The notes under the pieces: model-generated
Told to the model about the DNA's origin: nothing
The model's input: the letters and a program-made list of their open reading frames with translations, nothing else
The model's database searches: none
Shown here: positions 44,953 through 57,706 of the stretch, piece by piece
Layout: the number at the start of each line of letters is the position of its first letter
How positions within the stretch are numbered: the first letter of the stretch is position 1
Origin: Haloechinothrix halophila YIM 93223
Lineage (GTDB): Bacteria; Actinomycetota; Actinomycetes; Mycobacteriales; Pseudonocardiaceae
NCBI RefSeq assembly: GCF_000504245.1
Contig: NZ_KI632509.1
Span: 5,483,502-5,547,501 of the forward strand
Length of the DNA: 64,000 nt
Direction: 5' to 3'
Made by a program: the position numbers and the translations under genes

Positions 44953-45339
44953 CTACGACCCAGGGTTCCGCCGCTTCGAGCGCACCCTGCGGCCCCACAG
45001 CACGATCAGCAACAGCACGACGGCGACGCCGCCCACGACGAGCTTGTTCTGCCGCAGCTCGTCGTTGGCCTGCTTCTTACGCTCGTTGATGTTGGGTCCA
45101 TCGCCCTGCGCGGTGCGCGACGGCGACGCGGTGGGCTGTTTCCGCTGCTGCGTGGTTTCCTTGGCCTGCTGCGCCTTGTCGGGCTTCGCGGCCTTGGTGT
45201 CCGTCGTCGTCGCGACGGCGGCGACCGGCTGTCCGACGACCGACACCTGGGTAGGACCAGCGACCCCGAACGCAGGCACCAGCGCGGCGGCGATGCCACC
45301 GAACACCAGCGTCAGCGCGACACCACGCAACTTCGTCAT
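44953..45339 (-). CDS. Small secreted/membrane protein with C-terminal anchor
   Basis: A 128-aa protein from the ATG at 45339 (MTKLRGVALTLVFGG), preceded by GGTGAG; an ATG at 45354 is also possible. An N-terminal signal peptide ends around AFGVAGPT. The middle is a low-complexity Thr/Lys/Gln-rich stretch, followed by one C-terminal membrane helix (VVGGVAVVLLLIVLWG) and a basic tail. It resembles small anchored surface proteins of unknown function. It follows meaB after 37 bp on the same strand but has no obvious role in mutase function. Confidence 0.7.
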   Translation of the reverse strand: MTKLRGVALTLVFGGIAAALVPAFGVAGPTQVSVVGQPVAAVATTTDTKAAKPDKAQQAKETTQQRKQPTASPSRTAQGDGPNINERKKQANDELRQNKLVVGGVAVVLLLIVLWGRRVRSKRRNPGS

Positions 45340-45376
45340 CGCCTCACTCACCATCCCAGCACGCAAGATGACCAGG

Positions 45377-46362
45377 CTACTCGCCGAAGGCGTCCAGTAT
45401 GCGCTGCGCCGCGAGTGTCGGGGTGATCTCACCCCCGCGAACCAACTCCTCGACCTCGCCGACTACGGCGCGTACACCGGAGTGCCGTTCCAGCCGGAGC
45501 AGCAGCTGCTCCCGCACCATGGCCCACATCCAGTCGACCTGCTGTCGGCTGCGCTTGGCGGCCAGTTCGCCAGAGGCTGCCATGGCATCACGGTGCTTGC
45601 CGATCTGCTGCCACACCGTGTCCAACCCGGCGCCGGACATCCCGCTGCAGGTCAGCACGGGTGGCGTCCAGCTCGCGTCCGGCCCGTACAGCAGCCGCAA
45701 CGCACCGGACAGCTCCCGTGCCGCCTTGCGCGCTTCCCGCTCGTGCTCACCGTCGGCCTTGTTCACCGCGATGACGTCGGCGAGTTCCAGCACGCCCTTC
45801 TTGATGCCCTGCAGCTGGTCACCGGTTCGGGCGAGCGTCAGGAACAAGAAGCAGTCGACCATGTTGGCCACGGTGACCTCGGACTGCCCGACCCCGACCG
45901 TCTCCACCAGCACGACGTCGTAGCCCGCGGCTTCCATCAGCACGATGGTCTCGCGGGTGGCACGCGCGACACCGCCCAGCGTTCCCGATGTGGGTGATGG
46001 TCGGATGAACGCGTTGGGGTCGGTGGCCAGCTTCGCCATGCGCGTCTTGTCACCGAGGATGCTGCCACCCGACCGGGTGGACGACGGGTCGACGGCCAAC
46101 ACCGCAACCCGATGCCCCTGCGAGGTCAGCGTGGTGCCCAGCGACTCGATGAATGTCGACTTGCCGACGCCTGGCACCCCGGTGATGCCCACCCGCGCGG
46201 CGCCACCTGACTGGGGCAGCAACTCGACCAGCAACCGCTGCGCCTGCTCCCTGTGGTCGGCACGCGCCGACTCGACCAGGGTGATCGCCCGCGACAGCGC
46301 TCCCCGCTCCCCCGCGAGCACTCCTTTGGCGTAGGCGGCGATGTCGATGGTGCGTCGCGCCA

Positions 46363-46363
<1 letters not shown>
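45377..46363 (-). CDS. meaB: Methylmalonyl-CoA mutase-associated GTPase
   Basis: A 328-aa G3E-family P-loop GTPase that gates delivery and protects the cobalamin cofactor of methylmalonyl-CoA mutase. Motifs are the Walker A GITGVPGVGKSTFIESLG, AVDPSSTRSGGSILGDKTRM, the Walker B/G3 region VVLVETVGVGQSEVTVAN and the base-recognition NKAD. It follows mutB with its start codon overlapping the mutB stop. The conserved order mutA-mutB-meaB supports the assignment over other ArgK-like transport names. Confidence 0.95.
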
Positions 46364-48599
<2,236 letters not shown>

Positions 48600-48603
<4 letters not shown>

Positions 48604-50492
48604 GAGTGTTCAACTCCCAGCGTGTCCAGCGTCGTTGCCAGTACGTCGAGCACGTCGCAGCCGGAGTGGACGAACCCGGTGATGCCGTCGTAGGCGTCGG
48701 TAGGTTTGCCAGCGAGTAGCACGGCCTTCGCGCCCGCCTTGCGCAGCGCGGCGGCGACCTCGTCGGCCTGCTCCGCGTAGGCCATGTCGGTGCCGCACAG
48801 GCAGGCGACCGTGGTGTGACTGCCGACGAACGCGGCGAGCACGTCGGCGACGGTGTCGGTGGCGCCGGGGTTGACCGGCTCGATCCCGCCGGCGGCGAAC
48901 AGGTTGCTCGCGAACGTCGCCCGCGCGGTGTGCGCGGCGACAGGACCGAGCGTGGCGAGGAAGACCTTCGGCCGCTTGCCGTGCTTGGCGACATGCGCGT
49001 CGGCCCGGTCGCGCAGCCGTTCGTAAGCCTGCGGGTAGCGCACGCGCGGCAGCCCGCCGGTGCGGTCCTCAGGCGGCAGCGGCGCACGCTCGAGCGGCTC
49101 CTCGTCGAACTGCGGGAACTCGCTGATGCCAGTGAGCGGGTCCTTGCGGGTGGCGAGACTGGCCTCGCGGGCGCGCCAAGTCGCTTCCAGCCGCGCGGCG
49201 ATGCCACCGGATGCCAGCTCGGCGTCGATGCCGCCAGCTGCCTCGATGGCCTGGAACTCACGCCACGCGGTGCGCGCCAGGTCGTCGGTCAACGTCTCGA
49301 CGTACCAGGACCCGCCAGCCGGGTCGATCACGCCGGCGATCTTCGATTCCGACTCCAGGATCGAGCTGGTGTTACGGGCGATACGGCGGGCGAAGGCGTC
49401 GGACTGCCCGATCGCGGCGTCGAACGGCTGCACCGTGATGGCGTCCGCGCCACCGGCCGCCGCGCCGAAACAGGCGAGCGTGCCGCGCAGCATGTTCACC
49501 CACGGATCACGGGTGCTGAGCATGGCCGAGGACGTCACAGCGTGCTGGCGTTGCGCCGCGCGGGCCGCGTCGGCGTCGCTGACCCCGGACGCCTCACACA
49601 CCCGTGCCCACAGCCGTCGCGCGGCGCGCAGCTTGGCGATGGTGAGGAACTGCTCGGCGGTGGCGGCGTAGCGGAACTCGATCTGCGCCGCCGCGTCGGC
49701 GACGCTGAGGCCCTGCGCGGTCAGCGCCCGCAGGTAGGCGACTCCCGCCGCGATCGAGGCGGCGAGCTCCTGGGCGTCGGAGCCGCCCGCGTCGTGATAC
49801 GGCAGCGCGTCGACGACGATGGTGCGCAGCTTCGGGTGGCTGGCGCTGATCCGCGCGGCCAGTTCGGCGGCCGGTTCGACGTCCTGGCGCTGGCCGGTCC
49901 GCGCATGCAGCCCGATCGGGTCGGCGCCGAGCGTGCCGATGGCCTCGCTCGGCGCGATGGACTTGGCGGCGAAGACGTCGAGCAGCTGCTCGGCAGCCGC
50001 CGCGTACTCCGCGCCCGCGTCGAGGACAACCGGCGCGAGATCGGCGTAGACCCCGCCGAGGACGTCGGACAGCGCGTCGACCGGCAGCCCGTTCCCGCCG
50101 AGACGCAGCCAGACCGAGTTCGCGCCGTTCTCCAGGTCGGTGACCACGGCATCGGCGGTGGCGGCGACGTCGGGACCGGCGTGGCGCACTCTCGTGTCCC
50201 AGCCGCTGGCGACCGCGCCTTCCGGCCGGTTGCCCCGCACGAACGGGGCGAGACCGGGCAGCCCGGCGGACGGCAGTTCGGCGGCATCGTCAGCGGTATA
50301 GAGCGGCCGCAGCTCGATCCCGTCGTAGGTAGTACTCGCGAGCAGGCGTTCTGGCGCTGGCAATTCGTCGTCGGCTCCGAGCGCGCCGGTCTTGCGGAGC
50401 ACACCGGCGACGCGGTCCCGCCACTGGCTCAGGGTCGCGTCGTCGAAGTCCGCGGCGAGCGTGAGCCGCTCTGGCTGGGACAGCTCTGTCAT
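48600..50492 (-). CDS. mutA: Methylmalonyl-CoA mutase, small (beta) subunit
   Basis: A 630-aa paralog of the large subunit that lost the cobalamin-binding His motif: the corresponding C-terminal region contains [20 protein letters not shown] in place of DxHxxG. The mutase domain is recognisable ([60 protein letters not shown]). It pairs with MutB to make the heterodimer and is first in the operon. The start at 50492 is divergent from the protein-kinase gene, with a 118-bp shared regulatory region. Confidence 0.95.
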
Positions 50493-50610
50493 ACCTAGCC
50501 ATGCTAAGGGTTGTGGCGCGGTCGATCATGTGAAGTTGGTCGCCGCCGTCCGTGGTACTTACTCGCCATGCCGGAATGCCTCTCGGCACGTCGTCGGTGA
50601 GAATGACTCC

Positions 50611-52371
50611 GTGGCAGCCGGAAGTAACCAACCAGGTGACGAGGCCGAAAGCCAACCCGACGACCAGGCCAGTGATCAGGGCCGTCTCGTCGCTGGCCGG
50701 TACCGGCTCAGCACCGAGCTTGGCGCCGGTTCGATGGGCACCGTGTGGGCAGGCTACGACGAGTTCCTGCATCGGCCCGTCGCGGTGAAAGGCATCAAGC
50801 TGCCGCCGGGCTTCCCCGCCGCGCAGGCCGAGGAGCAGCGGGAACGAGCGCTCCGGGAGGCCCGCGCCATCGCGTCGCTTTCCCACCCGAACGTGATCAC
50901 CCTCTACGACGTCGTGCGCGAGGAGGGCGAGCCGTTCGTGGTGATGGAACTGCTCACCGCGCGCAGCCTGGCTGGGCTGATCGCGGACAACGGCCCGCTC
51001 AGCCTGGCGCAAGCCGCCGAAGTGGGCGATGCGGTTGCCGCCGCGCTGGAGGCCGCGCACGCCGCAGGCATCACGCACCGCGACGTCAAGCCGGGGAACG
51101 TGCTGGTCTCCAGAGACGGCCGGATCAAGCTGACCGATTTCGGCATCGCTCGCAACGTCTCGGACATGACGCTGACGAAGTCCGGGCTGATGCTCGGCTC
51201 GCCCGCCTACATGGCACCGGAACTCGCCTCGGGAAAGAAGGTCAGTCCCGCCGCCGACCTGTGGGGGCTGGGCGCGACGCTGTTCACCGCACTGGAGGGC
51301 GACCCGCCCTACGACGCCGACGGCGATCCGATCGCCACCGCGACCGCCGTCGTGCACGACGCGGTGCCGCAGCCGTCGCCGGGCCCGCTCGCATCGTTGA
51401 TCAGCGGTCTGATGTCGAAGGACCCTGCCCAGCGACCTGACCTGGTCACGGTGCGCGACACCCTGTTCGACCTGCGCCCGCAGCCGGGCAGGCCACTGTT
51501 CGACCCCGCGCTGTTCGACACCGATGCCGGAGCGGAACCGGAGCACGAACCCGCCGAGGCGGCGCCCAGCGCCGAGGCCGAGAAGGAGTCGACGTCGACC
51601 GGCGGCACCGCGCCGCTGGCCGCCGACCCCGGCCCGTTGCCGTTCGCGTCCGCGACACCGCGTCACGACCGGCACCGGTCGGTGCGGCTGGCCCTGTTCG
51701 CCGTCCTCACCGTCGTCGCGTTCCTCATCGCCGGTGCGGGCGGGTTCGCGCTGACCCGCACGCTCGCCGGGGTGACCGTGCTGCCCGCGGCCAGCGAGCA
51801 GCGGTTCGACGGCTCCGCGGCGATCGGGCCGCTCATCACACAGCGCGGCGACGCCACGGTGCTCAACGGCGACACCGCGGGCCGGTTCCAGATCGACGTC
51901 CCGGCTGGCTGGACCAAATTCGTCACCCAGCAGCAGGCTGGCACGTTGCCCGCGAGCACGTTGGTGCAGTTCGTGTCAGCCAACGGTCACCTCATGGTCG
52001 GAGTGGAACGCTTCGCGGAGTACTTCCCCGACAACGACGCGGACGACTACCTCAACGGGCTGCGGTCGTTCTGGCCAGCGGACGGCTTCGTACTCGTCGA
52101 CCGCGCGGAAGGCACCACGCTGGATGGGCCGCTCGACGTCACCTACCGCACGATCGAGACGCAGACCGCGCCAGAGCAGTCGGCGCAGACGGGTCAGCCG
52201 AACCCGACGAGCCAGCCGACGACGAAGGTCATCGGTCGCACGACATACGCTCGCCTGAGCCGGATGGACTCGAGCCTCTGGGTGGTGCGGGTAACGGTGC
52301 CGACCGAGCAGGAGTCGCGCGGCAGGACCGAGTTGTTCGAGCGGATCGTGCCGACCTTCGACATCGGCTGA
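50611..52371 (+). CDS. Membrane Ser/Thr protein kinase (PknB-like)
   Basis: A 586-aa kinase from the GTG at 50611 (MAAGSNQPGDE); the open frame upstream overlaps mutA and is not conserved. Kinase motifs are YRLSTELGAGSMGTVWAGYD (glycine loop), VAVKGIKLP (ATP-binding Lys), THRDVKPGNVLVS (catalytic loop), LTDFGIARN (DFG) and GSPAYMAPELAS. A Pro/Glu-rich juxtamembrane region leads to one membrane helix (LALFAVLTVVAFLIAGAGGF), then an extracellular domain of about 190 residues without PASTA repeats (RFQIDVPAGWTKFVTQQQ, FVSANGHLMVGVERFAEYF). The extracellular part looks like the LpqN-like or stress-sensing folds seen in similar kinases, but the ligand is unknown. Confidence 0.9.
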   Translation: MAAGSNQPGDEAESQPDDQASDQGRLVAGRYRLSTELGAGSMGTVWAGYDEFLHRPVAVKGIKLPPGFPAAQAEEQRERALREARAIASLSHPNVITLYDVVREEGEPFVVMELLTARSLAGLIADNGPLSLAQAAEVGDAVAAALEAAHAAGITHRDVKPGNVLVSRDGRIKLTDFGIARNVSDMTLTKSGLMLGSPAYMAPELASGKKVSPAADLWGLGATLFTALEGDPPYDADGDPIATATAVVHDAVPQPSPGPLASLISGLMSKDPAQRPDLVTVRDTLFDLRPQPGRPLFDPALFDTDAGAEPEHEPAEAAPSAEAEKESTSTGGTAPLAADPGPLPFASATPRHDRHRSVRLALFAVLTVVAFLIAGAGGFALTRTLAGVTVLPAASEQRFDGSAAIGPLITQRGDATVLNGDTAGRFQIDVPAGWTKFVTQQQAGTLPASTLVQFVSANGHLMVGVERFAEYFPDNDADDYLNGLRSFWPADGFVLVDRAEGTTLDGPLDVTYRTIETQTAPEQSAQTGQPNPTSQPTTKVIGRTTYARLSRMDSSLWVVRVTVPTEQESRGRTELFERIVPTFDIG

Positions 52372-52732
52372 ACGGCCTAGCCCTGCCCGCCGGAGGACGG
52401 AGAAAGCGAACGCCGTTCGATTTGTTATCGGACCGTTATCTCAGTCGCGACAAGGCGACTACTACGGCAAATAGGGCGCTCATCCGCGAAGTTCGCAAAG
52501 GTACGTAAGGCACTCAGCGTAATCAGACATCGGGCGGCCAGCCGATCGCGGCCACCCACATGGACTTTCCGTGATCCACATCACATCATTCTCCGCGTAA
52601 CCTGCCCAACGACCGGATATCGGTCTTTGGTGCCGTCACCCCGATGTCGCAACGTCGCGATGGAGGCTATGGGGCCGTGGGGCTGGGGCGGAACCACGGG
52701 CGAAGCAGCACAACAGGCGAGGGATCACGTCA
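52372..52732 (+). promoter_or_regulatory. Upstream region of the VWA gene with a CRP-like site
   Basis: No gene is supported in these 361 bp. At 52570-52585 the bases CGTGA-TCCACA-TCACA match the actinobacterial CRP/GlxR consensus TGTGA-N6-TCACA at nine of ten fixed positions. The site is about 150 bp upstream of the GTG at 52733. The remainder is moderately AT-rich, consistent with a promoter. Regulation by a CRP-type protein is inferred from this one match. Confidence 0.45.
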
Positions 52733-54397
52733 GTGGCGGGAAGACACAGCAAGGCGGCGGCAGACGCACGCGCACCCAAGCGCAAGGGGTTGTTCACGTT
52801 CGCAAGTGCGTTCGTCGTGACGACGCTGGTTGCGGTGCTGGCGGTTCGCTGGATCACCCAGGCCGCGGAATCCTGCGGCGAGGAAACCACGTTCACCGTC
52901 GACGCCGACCCCAGTATCGCGCCCGCGCTGACCGAGTTCGTCACGGAAGAGCTGCCCACGCTGCAAGGCCCAGCTCGATGCGTCCGGCCCCACATCAGGG
53001 CCGTGAAGTCGCATAAGGTCGCTGGCAACGTCCGCGACAAGGCCGAGCGGCCGGACGTCTGGATTCCTGACTCGACGCTCTGGCTGCGGCGCGCCAACGC
53101 GAAGACCGCGGCCGTGCCGAGCGACGGCACCTCCATCGCGAGCAGCCCGATCGTGCTCGCCTCGACCGAGAACGCGGCGAGCGATGCGGGCTGGCCGGAA
53201 CGCAACCCGACGTGGTCGGAGCTGCTGAGCGGCACCGGCATCGCGGGCACGCCCGATCCGTCGCGGGACACCGCCGCTGTACTCGCGCTGATGGGTATCG
53301 AGAAGCTCGCCTGGAACGAGACCGAACGCACCAAGGCGATGCAGCTACTGACGAAGAACACCTTCGGCACGAAAGGCGACCCGTATCGCCACCTGCCGGA
53401 CGGCGGCACCGACCCGATCGTGGCGTCGTTCCCGTCATCGGAACAGGCGGTGTTCCACCACAACGAGAGCACCGATGCGGGGTCGGGCACGACGGGCTCC
53501 GTCGTCGCCGCGTACCCCGAAGTGCCGACGGCGTGGCTGGACTACCCGTTCGTGGTGCTGGAGGGCACCGGCGCCAAGCAGCGGGAGGCCGCGTTCGCGC
53601 TCCAGCAGGCGCTGGACAAAAAGGCGGCGCGCACCGTGATGTCGCGGCACGGCTTCCGGGGCAGCAACCGCAAGCTGACCGGTCCTGGCGCCGCCGACAA
53701 GCGGATCAGCGCCGATGCCGGCAAGCCACTGGACACCCCCGGCGCCAAGGCCGCGACCAAGGTGCTGCAGAAGTGGGCGACGCTGTCCTCCGCGGCGCGG
53801 CTGCTCGTCGCACTCGACGTCTCCGGCTCGATGGAGAAGATGGTGCCCGGCACGCCGCTGACCAGGATGCAGGTCGCGGAGAACGTGCTGTCCGAGGCGA
53901 TGCGGCTGCTGCGGCCGAACACCGAACTGACGCTGTGGGAGTTCTCCACCAACCGCGACGGCGAACTGCCGTACCGCGAGGTGGCGCCGTGGAAGCCGGC
54001 GTCGCAGCACATCGCGGACGGCCTACCGGACAAGGTCGATGACCTCACCTCGGGGCCGGAGGGCAACACCGGGCTGTACGACACCACGCTCGCAGCGGTC
54101 AAGGAGGTGAAGCGCGGCTGGGACCCGGCGATGCTGAACCTGGTGCTGGTCGTCACCGACGGCAAGAACTACTACGAGAACGGCCTCACCAGGGAGAAAC
54201 TGCTCGCCAAGCTCGGCAAGGTCGCCGACAGGAGCAAGCCGACACCGGTGATCTTCGTCGGGCTCGGCACCGAGATCGACGGCAGCGAGTTGCAGGACAT
54301 CGCGAAGGCGACCGGAGGGCAGGTACATGTCAGCGAGGACATCAAGAAGGCGAGAGAGCTCTTCTACACCGTGCTGCAGAACATGAGCAGGGGCTGA
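52733..54397 (+). CDS. Solute-binding and VWA domain membrane/secreted protein
   Basis: A 554-aa protein with an N-terminal membrane anchor or signal ([19 protein letters not shown]). Residues about 45-330 resemble a bacterial extracellular solute-binding (type 2 periplasmic) fold: [28 protein letters not shown] and [12 protein letters not shown]. The last 200 residues are a von Willebrand A domain with an intact metal site ([21 protein letters not shown]). The fusion occurs in actinobacteria as a family annotated substrate-binding and VWA. It has no transport permease next to it. It follows the kinase gene in the same direction, 361 bp downstream, so the kinase could regulate it. Confidence 0.85.
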   Translation: MAGRHSKAAADARAPKRKGLFTFASAFVVTTLVAVLAVRWITQAAESCGEETTFTVDADPSIAPALTEFVTEELPTLQGPARCVRPHIRAVKSHKVAGNVRDKAERPDVWIPDSTLWLRRANAKTAAVPSDGTSIASSPIVLASTENAASDAGWPERNPTWSELLSGTGIAGTPDPSRDTAAVLALMGIEKLAWNETERTKAMQLLTKNTFGTKGDPYRHLPDGGTDPIVASFPSSEQAVFHHNESTDAGSGTTGSVVAAYPEVPTAWLDYPFVVLEGTGAKQREAAFALQQALDKKAARTVMSRHGFRGSNRKLTGPGAADKRISADAGKPLDTPGAKAATKVLQKWATLSSAARLLVALDVSGSMEKMVPGTPLTRMQVAENVLSEAMRLLRPNTELTLWEFSTNRDGELPYREVAPWKPASQHIADGLPDKVDDLTSGPEGNTGLYDTTLAAVKEVKRGWDPAMLNLVLVVTDGKNYYENGLTREKLLAKLGKVADRSKPTPVIFVGLGTEIDGSELQDIAKATGGQVHVSEDIKKARELFYTVLQNMSRG

Positions 54398-54440
54398 CCA
54401 TGCTCGTGCAGATCGTCACCGACCGCTTAGGCTTTTCGAC

Positions 54441-55229
54441 GTGACTGCGGATCTTGCTGCGAACGCCGCCGCTGCCATTGCCGAGCGGACCGGTTTCGGC
54501 GCCCATGACATCGCGCTGGTGCTCGGCTCCGGGTGGCGCGGCGCGGCGGACGTGATCGGACAACCCGATGCGGAACTCGACCTCGGCACGCTGCCCGGGT
54601 TCGCCAAACCCGCTGCCGAGGGACACGGCGGCACCGCACGTTCGGTCGCTGTCGGCGACAAACGGGCACTCATCCTGCTCGGGCGCAGCCACATCTACGA
54701 AGGCCTCGGCGTGGACGCCGTGGTGCACGGAGTGCGCACGGCAGCGGCGGCGGGTGCGAAGGCGGTGCTGCTGACCAACGCCGCCGGTGGGCTGCGGGAA
54801 GGCTTCCAGGTGGGCCAGCCTGTGCTGATCAGCGACCACCTGAACCTGACTGCGCGGTCCCCGCTTGTCGGCGCGACGTTCGTGGACCTGACCGACCTGT
54901 ACTCGCCCCGGTTGCGCCGTATCGCGACCGAGATCGACCCCACGCTTGCGGAGGGTGTCTACGCGGGACTGTACGGGCCGCACTTCGAGACGCCAGCAGA
55001 GATCAGGATGCTGCGCACGCTCGGCGCGGACCTGGTGGGGATGTCGACCGTGCTTGAGGCGATCCAGGCCCGTGCGCTCGGCGTCGAGGTATTCGGGCTG
55101 TCGCTGGTCACCAACCTGGCTGCGGGACTGTCCGGACAGCCGCTCAACCACGAGGAAGTCCTCGAAGCGGGCCAGGCGGCGGCGACGCGCATGGGTGCCC
55201 TGCTGCGGGACCTGATGGCGCGGGCATGA
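54441..55229 (+). CDS. deoD: Purine nucleoside phosphorylase
   Basis: Splits purine nucleosides with phosphate to base and (deoxy)ribose 1-phosphate for salvage. The 262-aa sequence is the trimeric PNP type: phosphate loop [51 protein letters not shown] and the base-site [20 protein letters not shown] followed by [16 protein letters not shown]. The stop codon overlaps the pmmB start (ATGA), so the two are co-translated, consistent with ribose-phosphate use. The GTG at 54441 lacks a clear ribosome site and may be leaderless. It matches Rv3307 in gene order. Confidence 0.94.
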   Translation: MTADLAANAAAAIAERTGFGAHDIALVLGSGWRGAADVIGQPDAELDLGTLPGFAKPAAEGHGGTARSVAVGDKRALILLGRSHIYEGLGVDAVVHGVRTAAAAGAKAVLLTNAAGGLREGFQVGQPVLISDHLNLTARSPLVGATFVDLTDLYSPRLRRIATEIDPTLAEGVYAGLYGPHFETPAEIRMLRTLGADLVGMSTVLEAIQARALGVEVFGLSLVTNLAAGLSGQPLNHEEVLEAGQAAATRMGALLRDLMARA

Positions 55230-56995
55230 GGACCGCTGGCGGGTCTGAATCATGGGACCCGAGGACCGCTGGCGGGTCCGAATCATGGAACTCGAGGACC
55301 GCTGGCGGGTCCGAATCACGGCACCCGAGGACCGCTGGCGGGGTGCCGGGCTCACGGGTGCCGCCCGAGCTGCGGGACGCCGCGTTCCGCTGGATCGCGG
55401 ACGATCTCGACGAGTCCGATCGCGACGAGTTGCAGGCGGTGCTCGCCGCCGCGCTCGGGGGCGACGCCCACGCGGTCGATGACTTGGCCGATCGGATGGC
55501 CGGTCAGTTGCGCTTCGGCACGGCAGGGCTACGCGGGCCGGTGCGCGCGGGGCCGAACGGGATGAATCGCGCGGTGGTCGTGCGGACGACGCACGGCGTC
55601 GCCCAGTGGTTGCGGGATTCCGGCTGCGCTGGCGGGATCGTGGTGATCGGCCGTGACGCCCGGCACGGCTCGGACGTGTTCGCGGCGGACGCCGCAGGGG
55701 TGCTCGCGGCGGCTGGGTTCGACGTCCGGCTGTTCGCCGAGGCCCTGCCGACTCCGCTACTGGCGTTCGCGGTCCGGGAGTTGGGCGCGGTGGCTGGCAT
55801 CCAGCTCACGGCGTCGCACAACCCCGCGCCGGACAACGGCTACAAGCTCTACGACGGCAGCGGAGCACAGATCGTGCCGCCCGCCGACACCGACATCGAG
55901 GCCACTATCGGTGAGTCCCCCGCCGCACTCGCCGTGCCGAGGACGGAGACCTGGCGGGAGCTGTCTGCCGACGTGCTGCGGGCGTACCTGGACCGGGTCG
56001 CGTCGCTGCCCCGCGGCAGCGCGCGCGACCTGCGGATCGCGCTGACGCCGCTGTACGGGGTCGGCGGGCAGGTGGCGGTCGACGCGTTGCGTGAGGCAGG
56101 TTTTGCCGACGTCGTCGTGGTGGAGGAGCAGTTCGCGCCCGACCCGAACTTCGGCGGCATGGCTTTCCCGAACCCGGAGGAGCCCGGCGCGTGCGATCCG
56201 CTGCTCACGTTGGCCGAGGGCACCGGCGCCGATCTGGCGGTCGCATTGGACCCGGACGCCGACCGGTGCGCCATCGGCATCCGCGACGGCGAGCGGTTCC
56301 GAATGCTGCGCGGCGACGAGACCGGCGCGCTGCTCGGCGAGTACGTGTTGGCCACGCTGGACCGCACGACGTGTCCGAAGCCGTTAGTAGCGACGACGAT
56401 CGTGTCGTCGTCGATGCTGGGGTCGATCGCGGCGGCGCACGGCGCGGAGTACACGGAGACGCTGACCGGGTTCAAGTGGCTCGCGCGAGCGGAAGCCGCC
56501 GACGGCGCGCGGCTGGTGTTCGCATACGAGGAAGCGCTCGGACTGTGCGTCGACCCCGGTGCCGTGCGCGACAAGGACGGCATCTCCGCCGCCATACTCG
56601 CCGCCGACCTGGCTGCCACGCGGAAAGCGGCCGGGTCCTCGCTCGCTGATGCGCTGTCCGAACTGGACCACGCACACGGCGTGCACCTGACCGACCAGGT
56701 GTCGATCCGGGTGACCGACCTCGACGTCATCGGCACCATCATGGCGCGGCTACGCACCGCGCCGCCTGAGGAACTCGCCGGGGTTCCGGTCACCACGGAA
56801 GACCTGCTGCCTGACGCCGACGTCCTCCGGTTCATCGGGCACGGCGTCCGGGTGGTGATACGACCGTCTGGCACAGAACCGAAGCTCAAAACCTATCTGC
56901 AGGTGGTGCGCCCGGCGGACGTCAACGACGCGGACGACGCGGTCGACCGCCTCCGAGTCGACGTCAGGGAACTGCTCGCGCGGGGAATGTCATAG
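55226..56995 (+). CDS. pmmB: Phosphomannomutase/phosphoglucomutase-type alpha-D-phosphohexomutase
   Basis: A 589-aa enzyme of the alpha-D-phosphohexomutase superfamily, probably converting ribose or hexose 1-phosphates to 6-/5-phosphates for salvage or glycan supply. The catalytic Ser (about residue 197) is in [19 protein letters not shown], the Mg loop is [10 protein letters not shown], the sugar loop is [20 protein letters not shown] and the phosphate loop is [13 protein letters not shown]. The ATG overlaps deoD. The first 45 residues are encoded by the 33-bp repeat and are not family-like; the conserved part begins near [19 protein letters not shown] natural start just after the repeat is possible. 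Confidence 0.93.
   Translation: MRTAGGSESWDPRTAGGSESWNSRTAGGSESRHPRTAGGVPGSRVPPELRDAAFRWIADDLDESDRDELQAVLAAALGGDAHAVDDLADRMAGQLRFGTAGLRGPVRAGPNGMNRAVVVRTTHGVAQWLRDSGCAGGIVVIGRDARHGSDVFAADAAGVLAAAGFDVRLFAEALPTPLLAFAVRELGAVAGIQLTASHNPAPDNGYKLYDGSGAQIVPPADTDIEATIGESPAALAVPRTETWRELSADVLRAYLDRVASLPRGSARDLRIALTPLYGVGGQVAVDALREAGFADVVVVEEQFAPDPNFGGMAFPNPEEPGACDPLLTLAEGTGADLAVALDPDADRCAIGIRDGERFRMLRGDETGALLGEYVLATLDRTTCPKPLVATTIVSSSMLGSIAAAHGAEYTETLTGFKWLARAEAADGARLVFAYEEALGLCVDPGAVRDKDGISAAILAADLAATRKAAGSSLADALSELDHAHGVHLTDQVSIRVTDLDVIGTIMARLRTAPPEELAGVPVTTEDLLPDADVLRFIGHGVRVVIRPSGTEPKLKTYLQVVRPADVNDADDAVDRLRVDVRELLARGMS
55228..55345 (+). repeat. 33-bp tandem repeat, four units, in the pmmB start region
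   Basis: Units begin GAGGACCGCTGGCGGG at 55228, 55261, 55294 and 55327. The first three are full 33-bp copies with few differences and the fourth is partial. The period is exactly 11 codons, so the array stays in frame with pmmB and gives the motif RTAGGSES repeated. A related copy sits at 14842. Confidence 0.85.
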
Positions 56996-57004
56996 CTGGC
57001 TCGG

Positions 57005-57415
57005 CTAGTTCATCGCCAGGCGCTCAACCGGCTGGCCGGTGATCTCGGCAACGAGTTCGAAGTCTTTGTCGAAATGCAGGACTGTCAGGCGCGCCAGCTC
57101 GGCAGTCGCCGCGATCAACACATCCGGTATCGACGGGCCCCTGTGGTGTCCTCGCTCGGCGAGCAGGGCGAGGACGTCGACAGCGCGGTCTTCGATGGCC
57201 GGTGTCGCGTACTCGACCGGCATCCGCGACAGCGGTGGATTGCGTAAGCCGGCGCGCAGATCGGACGCCGACCGTGCCGAGTAGCCGACCTCGAGCCGGG
57301 TCACGGTGGTGATGCGCACGAGTCCGCGCTCGATCCGGTTCGCCCAGAGTTCCGCGTCGGAACTGGCGCCGATGCGCACCAACGCGGACTTGTCGATCAG
57401 CCAGTGCGTTGTCAC
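57005..57415 (-). CDS. vapC: VapC-type PIN-domain toxin
   Basis: A 136-aa PIN-domain ribonuclease toxin. Acidic catalytic positions are visible: Asp in HWLIDKSAL, Glu in TRLEVGYSA, Asp in [13 protein letters not shown] and Asp in [13 protein letters not shown]. It follows the antitoxin gene by 4 bp on the same strand, so the pair is expected to form a complex that inhibits the RNase and represses its own promoter. VapC toxins usually cut tRNA or rRNA; the target here is unknown. It converges with pmmB (9-bp gap). Confidence 0.9.
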   Translation of the reverse strand: MTTHWLIDKSALVRIGASSDAELWANRIERGLVRITTVTRLEVGYSARSASDLRAGLRNPPLSRMPVEYATPAIEDRAVDVLALLAERGHHRGPSIPDVLIAATAELARLTVLHFDKDFELVAEITGQPVERLAMN

Positions 57416-57419
57416 GCGC

Positions 57420-57641
57420 TCACTCCCACGCCCGCTCCATCAGGTCCACGTCGGTCAGGTCGCTGAACGCATCAGCGAACTGCCGCAGATCGTCCGTCGT
57501 GACTGGGGAGGCGGAACGTTGCGCGACGTGGCTCAACTCCCGGCGAACGTACTCGTTGCGCGACACGCCGAGCCGCGCGGCATGCGCGTCGATAGCAGCG
57601 AGCACATCCTCAGGGACATCGCGAACCAAAAAATCCGACAC
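57420..57641 (-). CDS. vapB: VapB-type antitoxin (ribbon-helix-helix)
   Basis: A 73-aa protein starting at the GTG behind AGGAGG. The N-terminus ([20 protein letters not shown], then [11 protein letters not shown]) is a ribbon-helix-helix DNA-binding motif of the FitA/VapB sort, and the C-terminus ([20 protein letters not shown]) would wrap the toxin. It is the first gene of the pair, with a palindromic site just upstream. Confidence 0.88.
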   Translation of the reverse strand: MSDFLVRDVPEDVLAAIDAHAARLGVSRNEYVRRELSHVAQRSASPVTTDDLRQFADAFSDLTDVDLMERAWE

Positions 57642-57654
57642 GGCCCACCTCCTA

Positions 57655-57670
57655 GATATCCAACGATATC
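57655..57670. promoter_or_regulatory. Probable VapBC operator
   Basis: GATATC (57655-57660), a 4-bp spacer and GATATC again (57665-57670) make a palindromic block 14 bp upstream of the vapB start. This is a typical location for autorepression by a ribbon-helix-helix antitoxin. No experiment is implied. Confidence 0.5.
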
Positions 57671-57706
57671 ACCGATGCCGGGTGGCGCGACCGGCTCATG
57701 CGCGGT

